Source of the DNA: Isoetes taiwanensis
Taxonomy: Eukaryota > Streptophyta > Lycopodiopsida > Isoetales > Isoetaceae
Reading direction: 5' to 3'
Assembly: GCA_021234155.1 (NCBI GenBank)
Contig: JAJEKV010000493.1
Location: forward strand, 106,798 to 170,797
Length of the DNA: 64,000 nt
The position numbers and the translations under genes are program-made. This document shows positions 31,650-43,528 of the stretch, piece after piece (the stretch's first letter is position 1; every line of letters begins with the position of its first letter). Below the pieces are notes generated by a model. It was not told the DNA's origin and made no database searches. It saw only the letters and a program-made list of their open reading frames with translations.

Positions 31650-34400
31650 CCCTCATACAATGATATAGCATGGAGGTTGCTCATGGCCTTGTCCATCTCC
31701 TTTCTTGGGATCTTGTGTGTGTTGTCTTTTGCAATGTGAGAACTTGGATATGACCATACCACACACTCCACCAATTCCCTCCTTTGAAATTCGGCATAAT
31801 TTGGCCTCCACTTCTTCTCCCGGCCCGGTCGGTGTATTGCTCCTTCAAGTTGCCCTTCTTGTGCCTCCCAATGGGCTCCCAATATTGAATTTGGAATCGG
31901 GGCTTAGCTCCTCTCCATCGGGCATAGTGGTGGTGACATCGAGGAGAGTGCCACCCCTAACCATATTATTGGGCGTCCTCATCATCGGGCCTTACTAGCA
32001 CAAAGTATCCTTCCTTGATGTCCTCAAAGGGATCCCACTCGGGGAAGATCAAACCACTTATGCCGACTTTGAGGCCTTACTTCCCTAAACCACTTGGGAC
32101 CCAAGTGAGCATTCTTAGGCGTGCTTGCACCTTGAGAACCCTCCCATCTTGACTACGGCAGAGCAGTCTCTTAGCTCCCTCCCACATGGGTACATTCGGT
32201 TTCTAAGCATGTCACAACTTTCTCCCGATTACTTGATTAGGGAGTCCATTTGATTTTTTTTCTTAAGAGTGGAGGTGTGCTTTCCATTTGAACATCATCA
32301 GTCGTTATGTAATCCTTGATGCCCTTCACCAGTTGGCTAGAGTCTTTGGTGTCTTGAAGGGAGGTAGTGGTTTTGGCTGCCCTTTAGGAATGAGAACTTC
32401 ACCGGCGACACCCTTTGCCACAACTTCGATACCTTGTACAGGCATCCACAACTTGTCACCTGGTCTCCACTTATATTGCATGATTGGTATTCCATCCCTA
32501 ACCCAAAACTTGAATTGAAGTGGCTTTGTGTGTCTGTCAAGCTGGTCCTTGCCATCTAGCAAGTATCCTTCTACAAATGATTTCCAATCTGCAACCTCAT
32601 CCATCAAAGCCATTGGGTTGGGGTCAATGCAGCTCTCAAACACATCCATTAGTTCGGGGGAGAGTGGTCACGTTTTTCTCTCTTGAGCTTGGTGGAGAAA
32701 GTTCAAAGAATCCATCTATATCATCATGCATTATGCCCAACCATCATGAATCCCACTTTCACAACTTTGAATACTCCCACTGGCATCCAAGTATGACATT
32801 GCCCCAAACATCCATCTATTCTTGTTTTCTTTCCAGCGGTTGTCCAGCTGAACACATAGCTCCTCGGCGGTGATTTCTCAAGTAAGGGAAATCATCCCAA
32901 GTCCTCCTTGATTCACTAGACACCTTGGATGTGAGCTTTTTATCTGCCTTTGGTAACAAGCGGTTGATCATCCATCAAAGCCTCAAAATGGGTCTTTGAA
33001 GGGAATACCTCCTCCCTTCTATCGATCCTTTCTCTAGTGTTCTCAAGCACTTGAAAATAGAGCTCACATGGAAGTTTGGATCATCTCTCCATAGATCAAG
33101 CACAAAATGACCATATGTTTCGGTTCCATGACCATGTGTTAATACACCCGCCCGGACTTACTTTCATCGAAAAGCGTTTTGACAGCGCTTGGGTAAAGGA
33201 TCTAGCTTTGGCAAGAAAGTCTTGTGTTGGTCCATCTTATCATGAATTATACACAAAAAATTTGTCGGCTGCATCTCGAGAAAATGTTCTCCCTTTGCCA
33301 ATACAAGCTGTCTACATGATATTTGGTCCTTTGGTGATCGCAAATTGCTCCCTAATTGCCATTCTTTCTTTCTCTATTGCGGTTGATGCAAGTGTATCCT
33401 TGAGTTGAATGCAAGTGTTGCACTTTGAGAATGGCATGTGTTGTAGGACACTCGCGTCCAGAAGTGAGTGCTCCATAACTTCTTTGAAATGTGATTGAGA
33501 AAGAGGCCTACCTCCGGTAGTTTCTAGGATGGAGTTGACCTCCTTAAGGCACTCCTTTTGGATATAGTGTTGTGGCAACACTCTTTGCACCACTCGCTGC
33601 CGTGCTTTCGTTCACCTTCGACTTGTGGGGCATAGATTGGGACATGTATCTCACAAAGCTCTCGAAGGCGCAATGGCCTTTAGAGTATTTGCTCTAGGTT
33701 TCAAAGTGAGTGCATTACCATGTTGGAACAAAGTGTGCCCTTTTCTAACTTTGCTCTCGATATCACGTAAAATGAAGACTTGCTCACCCCAAGAATCCAT
33801 CTCAATGCTCTCATACATACCTTCATTCCCCTCAATTGATATAGCGGCCGTCTGTGTTTTCATCATATTTGGAATTCCTACACAAGGAGGGAGTAAATGA
33901 AATTAATCCTATCTTTTTGAAGCTGTCCAATGTATTGGGACCTTATCGCGCGAGGTCATCCACATTGTAATGCCTTTGTGCAATCTAGGTTGCAACACTC
34001 TTGTCCCCTAATTGCCTCGGGTTTTCTTTGGTTGGTGCCATACTTTCCATCCTTTCTAAATATTTGTCACTTCTAGGCCTCTTGGGCACCTTTGGGTCTT
34101 TGCCTTTTATGAAAGACATAAGCGTCTCTTCCTTGTGATCAAAGGATGCTCATCGACCACCAAATCTTCCACATGGCCTTGGGTGGGCCTTGGGGTGTGT
34201 AGTTGATAGGGCATTCTAGAGTATCACCATTCTTGTGTGTAATAAATCTAATTGGCCATCTCAAGCTGAGCTTGGGACTCCGGTGACCACGAGCACACAA
34301 TGCAATCACTAGAGCTTCCACAGGACATGATAGTATCAACTGATAAGAAGCTTCCTGATGCCAACTCAAGATGTTCATCTCCCGACCTCTCATCATTCAC
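31650..34400 (-). pseudogene. DUF7869-family transposase-like gene, decayed
   Basis: Minus-strand blocks in order, from 34.4 kb leftward: CNTCIQLKDTLASTAIEKER (about 33430-33370), IIHDKMDQHKTFLPKLD (33253-33203), LTHGHGTETYGHFVLDLW (33145-33092), VQLDNRWKENKNRWMFGAM (about 32854-32798), then across one-base shifts VFKVVKVGFMMVGH followed by HDDID (32775-32712), KPLQFKFWVRDGIPIMQYKW (32532-32470) and QYWEPIGRHKKGNLKEQYTD (31890-31830). The pairing of QxDN...ENKNR with a GH-x-HDDID motif is the DUF7869 signature, a DDE-like fold found in TE-type genes of mosses, other plants and marine animals. The acidic residues would be catalytic. Several frameshifts and stops disable it. Exon borders are unknown. 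Family assigned from memory of its motifs. Confidence 0.7.
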
Positions 34401-34589
34401 ACTATCAAATGGATCAAGCTGCGGTTATTATGCCCTCTGCAAAATACAGATGCAGTTTGCAAGGGTGCAACAAAAAGGCAACCCATCCTCCTCCATTGGA
34501 GCCTAGGGCAATGGCCTCCTTTGGACTTCCACGGCTCCATTTTTACTCATCTCACATGCTCCTGAGAATGAAAAAGCTCACATTAAAAC

Positions 34590-34835
34590 CATATAGCCCC
34601 AAACACCACAAATATGACCATATGAACCATATAAAACCATACAAACATATTAAATATAACCATATTAAATCACACAACCATATTAACTAAAATCATATAA
34701 CCATATTAAAGCATACAACCACACTCATTCTAAACCATATGTGAACATTGTAACCATATATACCATTGATACTATTCAACCATTGAAACCTTATTAAATA
34801 CATAAGACAACATATATAAACATATAACCAACCCT
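34590..34835 (+). repeat. ACCATATTAAA-type AT-rich repeat
   Basis: Words such as ACCATATTAAA, ACCATATAAAACC and CATACAACC recur irregularly over about 240 bp between the two divergent gene units of the insertion. No fixed period. Confidence 0.55.
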
Positions 34836-34959
34836 TTCATATCTTGGCATGGCCCGCGTGCGCCCCTCTTGAGAAGGCTAAAAGCAAGTAACCCGCGTCG
34901 GCTAATCCGCCTTTGCCGTCATGGAGGGCATGGCCCTGCGTGTGAAGTATATTATTGCA

Positions 34960-35230
34960 CTTTTACGGGGTTGAGGGGTGCGGCCCGTGTCGCGCACCCT
35001 CTTCCTCTCCCCAGACCATTCTTCCTCCCTGTTTTTCTCGATCTCTCTTGAGCTCTCTGTTTCCTTAGAAGCTTCTTTTCACCGTCAGGCGATCGATCAA
35101 ACCGGCGATTCAGTAGCCATCTTATGGCCCGGCAGTTATTGGATCGGGGGGCTTCCAGCCCCGAAGTTCTCAGTGCGGAGTTCATTGTTCGGCCCGGCGT
35201 TCTGCTTTGAGAAGAAAGTGAGGCCCTTTT
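34960..35230 (+). promoter_or_regulatory. CT-rich leader / first-exon-like segment
   Basis: A pyrimidine-rich run (34995-35070) is followed by a GC-balanced 150-bp open segment that ends AGAAA/GTGAGG at about 35217, a plausible splice donor. Plant pol II 5' leaders often look like this. It lies at the head of the plus-strand unit and divergent from the DUF7869 gene, so it may mark its transcription start. No TATA box could be fixed. Confidence 0.35.
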
Positions 35231-35730
35231 AGTCTTTGCTTTTTAGTTTTTACGTAAAGTCTTTTAGTGCATTTTTTCTTATATTACATTTGTTAGAGGC
35301 TCTTATTAATCCACGATACAATTCTGGCCCAGACAAATCCTTATTCCGCTTTGTCAGCGACTATACCCACATGGAATCGAAGTGGAAGCCTCCTCCTCAT
35401 CCGACAAATCTTCGGGTATGTTTTTGTAATATCATACCCTTTTTTAATCTCATTTTTACATCTTTGTTCTCCACTTTTCTCAAATCTTTGTTCTCCACTT
35501 TTCTCTTTTTCTCATTAATCTTAATAATCTTTGTATTGTTTTCTGTTTTTGTTATCTTTTTTCTTGCTTGTGGTTGAATTGAATACATTGTACATGCACA
35601 AGTGAGAATAGTGGTTATAGTAGCAAACAGCGAGAGAGAAATCATCGAGGCTGGTGTTAGGAAGTAAGATATTGCGAGCATTTGAGAAAATAACTAGGAA
35701 TGTCTTTCTCCCGTAAAAATTGAGGAATAG
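35231..35730. other. T-rich intron-like sequence
   Basis: Very T-rich on the plus strand. The 113-codon frame (35236-35577) is a Phe/Leu/Ile composition artefact, not a membrane protein I can support. Confidence 0.35.
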
Positions 35731-35739
35731 GAATTGCTT

Positions 35740-37130
35740 CCGCGGGAATCTCCATTTCTAACTCACGACCAAATCCCGCTGCGGAGACACATGCGAGGAA
35801 GGTGGCGAGTTGAGAATACTTCGACTTGCCAGCGGTCGAGGAAGTCCGCCTTCTTCACCTGTGAGAACTTCTCGACTTCGCGGCCGAAGGGAGATGTACA
35901 CTCACGGGTGATTGGCGGGTTGAGGGATTCGACTTCTGTCCGAATTACCGCGGCTACCCAATGTCTTCACATTCTTTAGAACCTGCTGCGGCCTTCTGGA
36001 CTGGTGAGTCGAGAATGTGACTCTACGCCAATGGCTCTTTGTGCGATCGCGGTGCCTCCCCGATGCGAGCCACTCTCCTTGAACCATGCTCATGAATATT
36101 GCGAAGAGGGCGGCTCCGGCGGGTGGAGGCCTCGCCGGCTTAACAGCGAGTGCTGGCAGCTTTCTCGACTTCGTGAGCCGGCGAGCTCTCTAGTGCACTG
36201 CGAGCTGGCCTGGGGAGCGGTCTCAACCACTCTCCTTCTATCTTCCTCGGACATTGCGAAGGGAAGTGGTTTTATTTGTCTGCCGGGCCAACTCTAACAA
36301 CCCAATTCTCACGTATTGTTGGTTAGCGTGGCCTCTACCCAATCAAAAGGCGAGTCTCCTTGAACCATCTTAGCCCGTAGAATATTGCGAGAAGGGGATG
36401 GGCTCGGTGGGTGGAGGCCTCGGCGTGATTAACCGCAGTTCTTTGGCTGCTTTCGACTCGTGAGTGGCCAGCGAACTCTAGTGCACTCTAGAGCTGGCTG
36501 CGAGGCGGTCTTAAACACTCTCCTTCTATCTTCCTCCGGACATTGCGAGGGAAGTGTTTTTCTTGTCTGCGAGGCCAACTCTTAGCAACCCAATTCTCAC
36601 GTGTGTGGTCGCGAGAATGCATGCATTCCTGAGCTTCTTTGTATGCATTTCGGCTCGTGATGGGAATGCCTTACTAACTTAGGCACTCCATGTGTACTAG
36701 CAGGAGTTACGGATGGCCAAGGCATTTCGACTTGCGGCCGAAAATGGAAACGAGGAAGCCAAGCATTTCGACTTCGCAGAGTCGAGAATCCCTTAGCCCG
36801 ACCAATTCTCACATGTATGCGGTAGCGGTGGCCTCGACCCGGTCGAGTCACTCTCCGCCGAACCATCTTCGTCCGAATAGTTGCGAAGGGGAGGGGCCGG
36901 GGTGGGTGGAGGCCTCTACAACTAACCCGCGGGGAAACCCTGAGGAGGAAGCCAAGGCTTGCATTCTCTACAAATCTTGCACTTTCTATTCTCTGTTTTT
37001 AGTCCCAAGTGCCTCTAGCACATGCGAGCCACTCTCCTTGAACCATCTTCCTCGAATATTGCGAAGAGGAGTGGTTCGGACAGAGTGGAGCCCCTCAAAC
37101 TAACTACAAGAGGATGCATTTGAACCGCAT
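35740..37130 (+). repeat. Degenerate GC-rich repeats
   Basis: The phrase CTCCTTGAACCAT followed within 30 bases by ATATTGCGA(A)GAGG recurs near 36070, 36352 and 37030, with a variant near 36850. ACTCTCCTTCTATCTTCCTC and CCCAATTCTCACGT also repeat. Units are about 180 to 490 bp apart. Hairpin-like TTTCTCGACTTCGTGAG words (36163) link it to the hairpin arrays further right. Frames here follow the repeat. Confidence 0.55.
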
Positions 37131-39290
37131 CTCACGGGCCTTAGTCTAGCGATCTATGTACAACATTCCAAGTAAGCAGATCCATGGAAAAACAGGACCT
37201 AAAAAGCGGGCTGTTCTTTACCCCGATCCAATGTTTCCTTCTTAGAGCATCTCTCAACCTAGAGAGTAAAATCATCTCGAAGCTGAGAAATCTTTGGACA
37301 AAGAAACTCTTGAATCCGTCGAGCTTATCGGCGGTTCCATTATTTAAACACATACGGCATGTTCTACAAGCGAAATAACATAGGCATCTACGAAACTCAC
37401 CTCTTCAGCGGTAATTCCTTGGAGCCCTTTGTATCACGGATCCGCGGCCTCACCCGAGTCTTTGCTTCTTCAGCCGGTCTCTTCAAGGTGTATTAGCATC
37501 TATTACTTTCGTATCAACTGCGATTCTCGCGTATCCCCTTTCCATGGCGCCCTTGATGTAGAGTTCGGTGTCACGGCGGCTCCTCTCGCTTCCTACCTTA
37601 GCTCCGTGCTCATCGATCAATTCAGCTGCTTGCAATAGGGCCAGCGGTCGGGAAAAAAACACACATATGCAAAGTATTTGTTAGCGGCTTCAGCGTCTGT
37701 GGCGCCATTCAGGAAGTCGCTAACGATCGATGATCCCCTCCGACCTCGAGTTCCCCAATCACGCGGGGAAGATAAACTTCGCTCCACTCACTTAGTCCCT
37801 TGATGTGATTCAATTTGAAATAGTGTTTGGCGGGCTAAAAGCGACCGTCTTTGTACCCTTAGCCAGCTTTTTTTCATAAATGATTGCATGTCCTTAACTT
37901 CAAATTAAAGAACACGCCCGATCTTTTTTACATGCGGTCCTAAAACTCTGGCAGCGGAGGAAACTTAATTTCTGAGTCGTCAGAAGAGGATGAGAGGGCA
38001 TATAGAAATGACTCCGTCCAAGAAGCGGCGCCGGAGGATGCTTACGCCGGTGGCGGCAAGAAGAAGACAAACACCCGGGTGAGCTCACGAGGTTTTCTTT
38101 TGTCGGAATACCTTAAGCGATCCATCCTTTCTTCTTGCGGCATTCACCTCGGACTCACTTTGGTGATCAGCGGCGAACTCCATTCTTCGTCATCGAGGAA
38201 TTTGGAGGCGAGCTTCTTGAAGCTTGTGGCCAGATTCTTGGTGGTATGTCGAGGTATCGACAAGTGGGAAGAGAAAGATCTGTTTCTACACCAAAGGGAC
38301 AAGAAGAGCTCAGGAGACAAGTACAAGAAAATCGGTGTTGTGCTCTCGCGTCTCGCATGATTCGAAGCATTTAACACTACATGTCGAGGGGCTGCCCGAG
38401 GAAAGAGTAAGTTCTATCGCACCAAAAATTAGCGGTTTCAAATTATTCTCACTCTTCCATGAGCAAGGCTAAGGGCACCGAAAAAAGGCCGGCGCCTTTA
38501 AATTTGTCGAGAACCTTGGGTGGAAGGATGCGGAAGGGATGAAGGAGGCGGAACCCTAACATCGGGGAGCTTGGTATGGAGATTTCGAGTCGGGGAAAAA
38601 GCATTTCAATCACGGGGAGCTTCACTTCTCTTGTCTTTGAAGACTCTACAACACTCTGCGGTGGGGAATGTTGTGGTTCATACACAAAAAGTCCACCAAA
38701 AACAAAGATGGGGATGATGACACCACGGGAGGAGTCGGATGCCGAAGGAGGCGAAGATATAGTCGACTCCCCAAACCTCGATCAGAGATGATCAGATCAG
38801 GATTTCTCGAGAGAGGGGCACGCGAGAAAATGGGGCGTCTAGCTTCGGTATTATCCGTTGGGAATATCACACAAGGCTGGCTTCTTTGGACATTAGGCGG
38901 TGAAGGTTTTGCGGGGAGATGCGTCTTGTTCAACCACGGGAATTTAATCCGGCACACATCTTTGGAGATTTGAACCTGATGGTGCGACATCATTGCGAGA
39001 TCAATACTGCGGATGTCATACCTTTTAGCGGTCGGCAATTGAGTTGTTAAATTTGGAAGTCGAGGGAAGATCTGAAGGAAAAGGCGTCCGGTTACGGGTT
39101 GTAGGCGGTCGGCATTGATTAGAGGCGGCTCAAGTATTGCGAGGCGACGGAGAAGGAGGTGCGCAAAGGATCAGGATAGATATGCCAAGCGAGAGTCGCG
39201 AGTTCTTTCGGCGGAGGCGCCCGACAGCCGGCTGGCGGCATTAGCCTTTGCCCGAACACAATAGCGGCGAAAGTGCGGCTTCACGTAAAG
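37131..39290 (+). other. Plus-strand unit, coding-like but unrecognised
   Basis: Several plus-strand frames of 60 to 105 codons overlap in ways that suggest one gene broken by indels, for example EELLEACGQILGGMSRYRQV-like peptide near 38190-38300 and a Lys/Arg-rich stretch at 37990-38060. I do not recognise a domain. It is followed at 39316 by the first hairpin array. Confidence 0.3.
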
Positions 39291-39315
39291 GTAAATAACT
39301 CTACGAATCTTTCCA

Positions 39316-39686
39316 TTCTCGACTTCGCGAGTGAAAACCTACCATCTAACATTTGCCGATTATCTTTGGGGTTTTTCGACTTCGCCCGAGTCGAGAAAGC
39401 GAATAACCTGAGAAAATCAAAGGATGTGGAGCTTTCTCGACGCGGGTCGAGAAAACCCTAACTTGATAAAAAAATTAGACATTGAATGGGACTTTCTCGA
39501 CTCGCTTGAGTCGAAAATACCATCTAACATTTGCCGATTATCAGGGTTTCTCGACTTCGCCGAGTGAGAAAGCGAGTATCTGAAAATCAAAGGATCGCGA
39601 GCTTTCTCGACTTCGTGAGTCGAGAAAAGAAGTAAAAAAAAATTAGACATTCAAAGGGACTTTCGACTTCGCTGAGTCGAAAACCG
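39316..39686 (+). repeat. Hairpin array: seven TTCTCGACT..AGTCGAGAA palindromes
   Basis: Palindromes lie at about 39316, 39373, 39432, 39492, 39546, 39602 and 39660. Each is about 22 to 27 bp with arms TTTCTCGACT / AGTCGAGAAA and a short centre such as TCGC. They are embedded in a 178-bp tandem duplication: ACCATCTAACATTTGCCGAT begins both unit 1 (39341) and unit 2 (39519), with three hairpins per unit. Arm changes are often matched or leave the stem largely able to pair. Confidence 0.8.
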
Positions 39687-39788
39687 AACTACTATTCTTG
39701 TTTATTCACGGGTGTTTGTAGATACTTTCATGCTTTCGACATTGGTACATTGTCTGAATGCAGTATATATCGACCGGATCATACTGCG

Positions 39789-40417
39789 CTAGGCAGCGAT
39801 TGGAAAGCATTGGGTTGTCCTCGGCGTCCTAAAGAAGCAGGGGGCTCCCTCGGATAAGTGGAAGACCTTTGAGAAACTATGCGGATATGTTTTTGGAGGG
39901 CGAGGGAAGATGGCGAGGGAGAGGAAGAAGAGGAGAAGAAGAAGAGAACACCAAGGAAAGGCGGGGAGTCTCTCGGACCAATGCGACCTCATTCTTAGCG
40001 GTGATGCAGGAGAAATGGGCCCGACATATGGGCTCAATGGACAAGAGGCAAAATTTGAAGGACGGCAATGGAGAATTTCCAAGCGGGCCCGACCCCAAGT
40101 TGTTTGACAAGCGGTTCATGAAGAGGATCTGAGGGCCTCCACGGACAAAGCGGCTTGACCTACAAGGCAAAATCTTGGAGGGAACAATCTGGCGAGGAAG
40201 ACCGGGGAGTTCTAAGTGCGGGGCCTTAAAGGATTATACCCACAGTCCTAAAAGCGGCGGCGATGCGTTAGAAGAAGGCATCGCGGAGTTACGCAGCGTT
40301 GCATCTAATGAATACCATGATTTTGATTATTACAAGGAAAAGGCTGCCCTTGATGAGGAAGACATGAAGGAATTGAAGCGTCTATGTCAACCCTACATCA
40401 ACACCAAGCTGGCGTAG
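39789..40417 (+). pseudogene. Charged coding-like segment, unrecognised
   Basis: Two consecutive plus-strand frames read like one protein: MQEKWARHMGSMDKRQNLKD and PDPKLFDKRFMKRI (about 39990-40130), then YTHSPKSGGDALEEGIAEL, DFDYYKEKAALDEEDMKELK and CQPYINTKLA before a TAG at 40415. Rich in Lys and Glu; coiled-coil-like. No family recognised. It sits between hairpin arrays, upstream of the FCP1-like segment. Confidence 0.35.
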
Positions 40418-41365
40418 CGTCAAAACCCTTCCTTTCCACTGAGCGTGCTATGGCAATTCGAAAAGGAAGCTTGGATTCGGGGTGGTCCCATTTAAAAAAG
40501 GGACGATAGCTCCCCCATTTACGGTTACTTTGGGACCACAAGGGATTTGGTGGTGCAGGCCTTTTGGACCCGTGGCACTATTTGCCATCAATATGATCGA
40601 AGACCCACCCTTTTTTATGACAAAGGCGACATAGAAGCGGTGGTACAAGGCGTGTGCGGACATGACCGACTGGATACTTTCGGTTTCCTTGTCTTTTTGC
40701 ATCTTGGGACAATCAAACAAGCTGTTCTTTGTCTCCCAATGGGCGGTGATATTAACTTCACCAACAAGATCATGCACTCCATATCACGAACTTGATCATG
40801 AGTCGCGGACTTGGCTTGCCGAAGGCACCAAGCTTTGCCAACATAGTTTTGGTTTTGATTTCAAGAGGTGATTCGACTGGATAAGTGGTGGTCTAGCGAG
40901 CATCATTATCTCGACAAGTTCATGATCTCTCAAGGCGGATGGAACCACGGAAGGGCGGGTTTATGGAGGATGTTCCATCGATGGACAAAGGTCGGCAAAG
41001 GATGGTGCGACCCGGTCCTATACATAGAATTCCTATCCGGCCAAGAGTTATCAAGTACTTCATAACCGGCTTGGTGAGGAAGATCAAATTGTATGCGAGT
41101 GGTACATGAATGGCTGTTCTCGGGGGGGCTATCTTTGTTTGGAATGAAACCTATATCCGTGGTTGGAAATAAGGACATGGTTGAAACCATTCAGTCATAC
41201 TTGGATCTGCTTCATGAGCATTTCAAGGGGAGGAAGACAAATGGAAGCGATAAAGGCGGCGAGGGCGAGGGAGACAAACGGCGGAGGCGAGGATGTCCGA
41301 AGGTTTGGACGAATCTTTGCGAAAACATTATTGAAAACACGAGATTGAGGTGAGTTTACTTTGCT
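40418..41365 (+). other. Coding-like sequence, strand and frame unresolved
   Basis: Long overlapping frames exist on both strands. Plus-strand peptide such as AFWTRGTICHQYDRRPTLFY, LPMGGDINFTNKIMHSIS and MVETIQSYLDLLHEHFKGRK looks protein-like and is consistent with the strand of the FCP1-like segment. I do not recognise a domain. Confidence 0.3.
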
Positions 41366-41373
41366 CTAGCGGT

Positions 41374-41454
41374 GTTTCTCGACTTCATGGTCGAGAAAAC
41401 TTCGTTCCTTTCAATACCTTTTCTTGTCATTCTCGACTCGCTGAGTCGAGAAAA
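41374..41454 (+). repeat. Two TTCTCGACT..AGTCGAGAA hairpins
   Basis: Copies at 41374-41399 and 41429-41454, the second with a nearly perfect stem. Same family as the array at 39.3-39.7 kb, separated by an AACTTCGTTCCTTTC-like linker. Confidence 0.75.
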
Positions 41455-41649
41455 CTCGTTCCTTTCGGCCGGATGTCATCATTTCGAGGGAATTAGAGCT
41501 CAGCGAGTCAGGATCATTGTCAATGGATTCCAGCGGTTCCGCGTCGCGAGGAGAATGAGAATGAAAATCGAGCAAGACGCTCCACGGCCGGAAAGAACAC
41601 GAAAAGTTAATGATCCGCATTTGGATCGATGAACCCGGAAATATGGTGA

Positions 41650-42310
41650 GCCAAACTCAAGCTGGGATCGGTGGTCCCCACCAAGCTTGTAATATTTGGC
41701 GTCAATGGGTATTAGCTGCGGTATACCCCGACAAAGGCGTCCCGAGATTAACACCTCGCGGATCGGTGAAAGCGAGCATAAAATAGTGTATCCAGGGCCC
41801 GAGCTAAGGAAATTATTGAATGGTGCTGCACGCGGGATTGAAGTGGGCATATGGTCTTGTATGGCAAAAGAAAAATATTGTCAATGTTCTTGGTGTTCTC
41901 GGCATTTTCAGTTTTGAAGTTCAAGTTCGTTTGGGGGAAGCGAAAGGGTCGAGCATGTGAAGGACCTCGATCCAGCCATCACAAAGGGAAGCCTATAATG
42001 GTGAAAAGGCTGGGCGGTGTTTATGAGCAATTCGAGGACTTTGGCAAACACAACCGCTGATCATAGGCGACTCCGCCTACAAGTGCTATCATAGCGCGCA
42101 AAATACAATCATTGCTAAGCCATATCGACACGAAGAATATGGAGCGGATAGGTGGTTGTCCGCCGGACTCTGTCTGTCTTGGCGGAATCCCTCTTTGCCA
42201 TTCTTGTCGCCCGATGTGCTACGAACTATCCGAGCCTCGGAACCCGATCAGAGAGCAAGCCGATCATGAAAGCTATGGGCGACAAATACTTTGGTGAACA
42301 AGAAGAGTGA
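41650..42310 (+). pseudogene. Divergent FCP1/NIF-like phosphatase domain
   Basis: Reading across one-base shifts gives, in order, KLVIFGVNG (41683-41709; aligned to the LVLDLDETLV motif but with both Asp replaced), IVYPGPELRKLLNGAARG then IEVGIWSCMAKE (41785-41871; the F/I-E-V-G-I-W-S-S block), KDLDPAITKG, EQFEDFGKHN (42027-42056), LIIGDSAYKCYHSAQNTIIA (42060-42116; the L-L-I-D-D-S-P-x-K-x block) and a terminal PSLPFLSPDVLRTI segment. This order is that of the FCP1-homology (NIF) domain of the HAD superfamily, which dephosphorylates proteins such as the RNA polymerase II tail. Loss of the nucleophile Asp and the D-D-S-P change to G-D-S-A suggest no catalysis even before the frameshifts. A TGA stops it at 42308. 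Recognised by motif order only. Confidence 0.6.
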
Positions 42311-42410
42311 CCCCTGCTTTCGGATAGTCAAATTGTGTGAATATTGTAATCGAGCGTGAACACATGTATTGACCATTTTGTAATGAATATACTTGTATAT
42401 TGAGTTTTCG

Positions 42411-42665
42411 ATGCCTTTCTCGACTCGCGAGTCGAGAAAGGCATGCTATCGTGTTGATGAAATGCTTGTACAATCTATTATGATAATGCTTGTACATTGG
42501 GTTTCTGGGACTTTCGACTTCGCGAGTCGAGAAAGGCATCACTAATTGTCTCGTTGACAAAAGCATTTGTATGCTTCCGTGTGTGATTGGATGCAACCAT
42601 ATTCTAATGAGAATGGTTGTACTTTGACTTTATGGGCCTTTCGACTTCGCTTGAGTCGAAAAGAC
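42411..42665 (+). repeat. Three hairpins, including a perfect 34-bp palindrome
   Basis: Positions 42411-42444 form a perfect palindrome (starting ATGCCTTTCTCGACTCG). Related copies are at about 42508-42536 and 42637-42665. Each follows a GTACATTGRGTTT- or GTACTTTGACTTT-like leader, so the unit is about 95 to 125 bp. They come just after the FCP1-like stop and could fold in a 3' UTR. Confidence 0.8.
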
Positions 42666-43528
42666 CACGGGCGTCATTGGATCGGTTGTATGGAATGAAT
42701 GTTCTCCGTTGTAATTTGATTTCAGCGTTCTTTTTTCTTCGTTTTGACTAATGACACCGTAATTGTTAATCATACTCTCCTTGCTCCGGTGGTTTGAGCC
42801 GCAGATCCGACACGGCCACGAGATCCCTTTCGGGCATCAGAGAAACGGATCCGCTCAAGGCGGAAGAAATCTGGATGCAGCAGCGCAGATCCGGTCGCGC
42901 TACACTCTTACCCGGCCTTTGGGACAAGGTTGCTTTCGCATGAATCGAGAGAGGTTGCTTTCGCTACACCACAGGAATAAAAACGGCGAAGAACAAAGAA
43001 AGTCAGGAAGCTCAAGGCATATTGCAAGCATTGCATAACATCCGCGGAGGTTGGGGAAGGAGCATATTCGATGAAAGGCTGCGGGAGGCGAGTGGAGAAG
43101 TCGGGTGGGCAGGTCGGCGGTAGCTCTAGAGGCACCTCCCGTGAGGCATTCCACACTCTTCGGGTTGCCCCAAGGCTTCTGAGGCGGCATGAAGAAGCGC
43201 CACAAGTTAATCCCCTAAGGTGGACCACCTACCAAGATGATGTAGCTGTAGTGGCCAAGACCGCCATGGTCTCTGCGTCAGATGTAAAATACATTGTATA
43301 TGTTCAATTTATTAATAAAAATTCTTTTCAACTACATCTTTGGTTTCAAACTTTAATGAATTTCCTTTGTTTGAGTTGCATTGTTTTGTTCTCGGCTTCA
43401 TGAACACAGGAAAAGCCTACCGGCTTCCGGATCGAGTTTTATTCAAAAATTGAATTAAGGATAGTTTTCGGGTGGGGTGCTACTTTTATGTAAATGCTTA
43501 GGGTTAGAAAAAAATGGGAATGGAATGA
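42666..43528 (+). other. 3' part of the plus-strand unit, unrecognised
   Basis: Frames at 42763-43038 and 43071-43403 contain basic peptide (SSRGTSREAFHTLRVAPRLL, EAPQVNPLRWTTYQDDVAVV) that may be exon remnants. No domain recognised. The right edge of the 12-kb insertion follows. Confidence 0.3.

Noticed and set aside
35236-35577. 113-codon Phe/Leu/Ile-rich frame
   Set aside because: T-rich intron-like sequence; no signal peptide or conserved pattern.
40448-40777. 109-codon minus-strand frame as a gene
   Set aside because: It overlaps protein-like plus-strand frames that agree in strand with the downstream FCP1-like segment; nothing recognisable on the minus strand.
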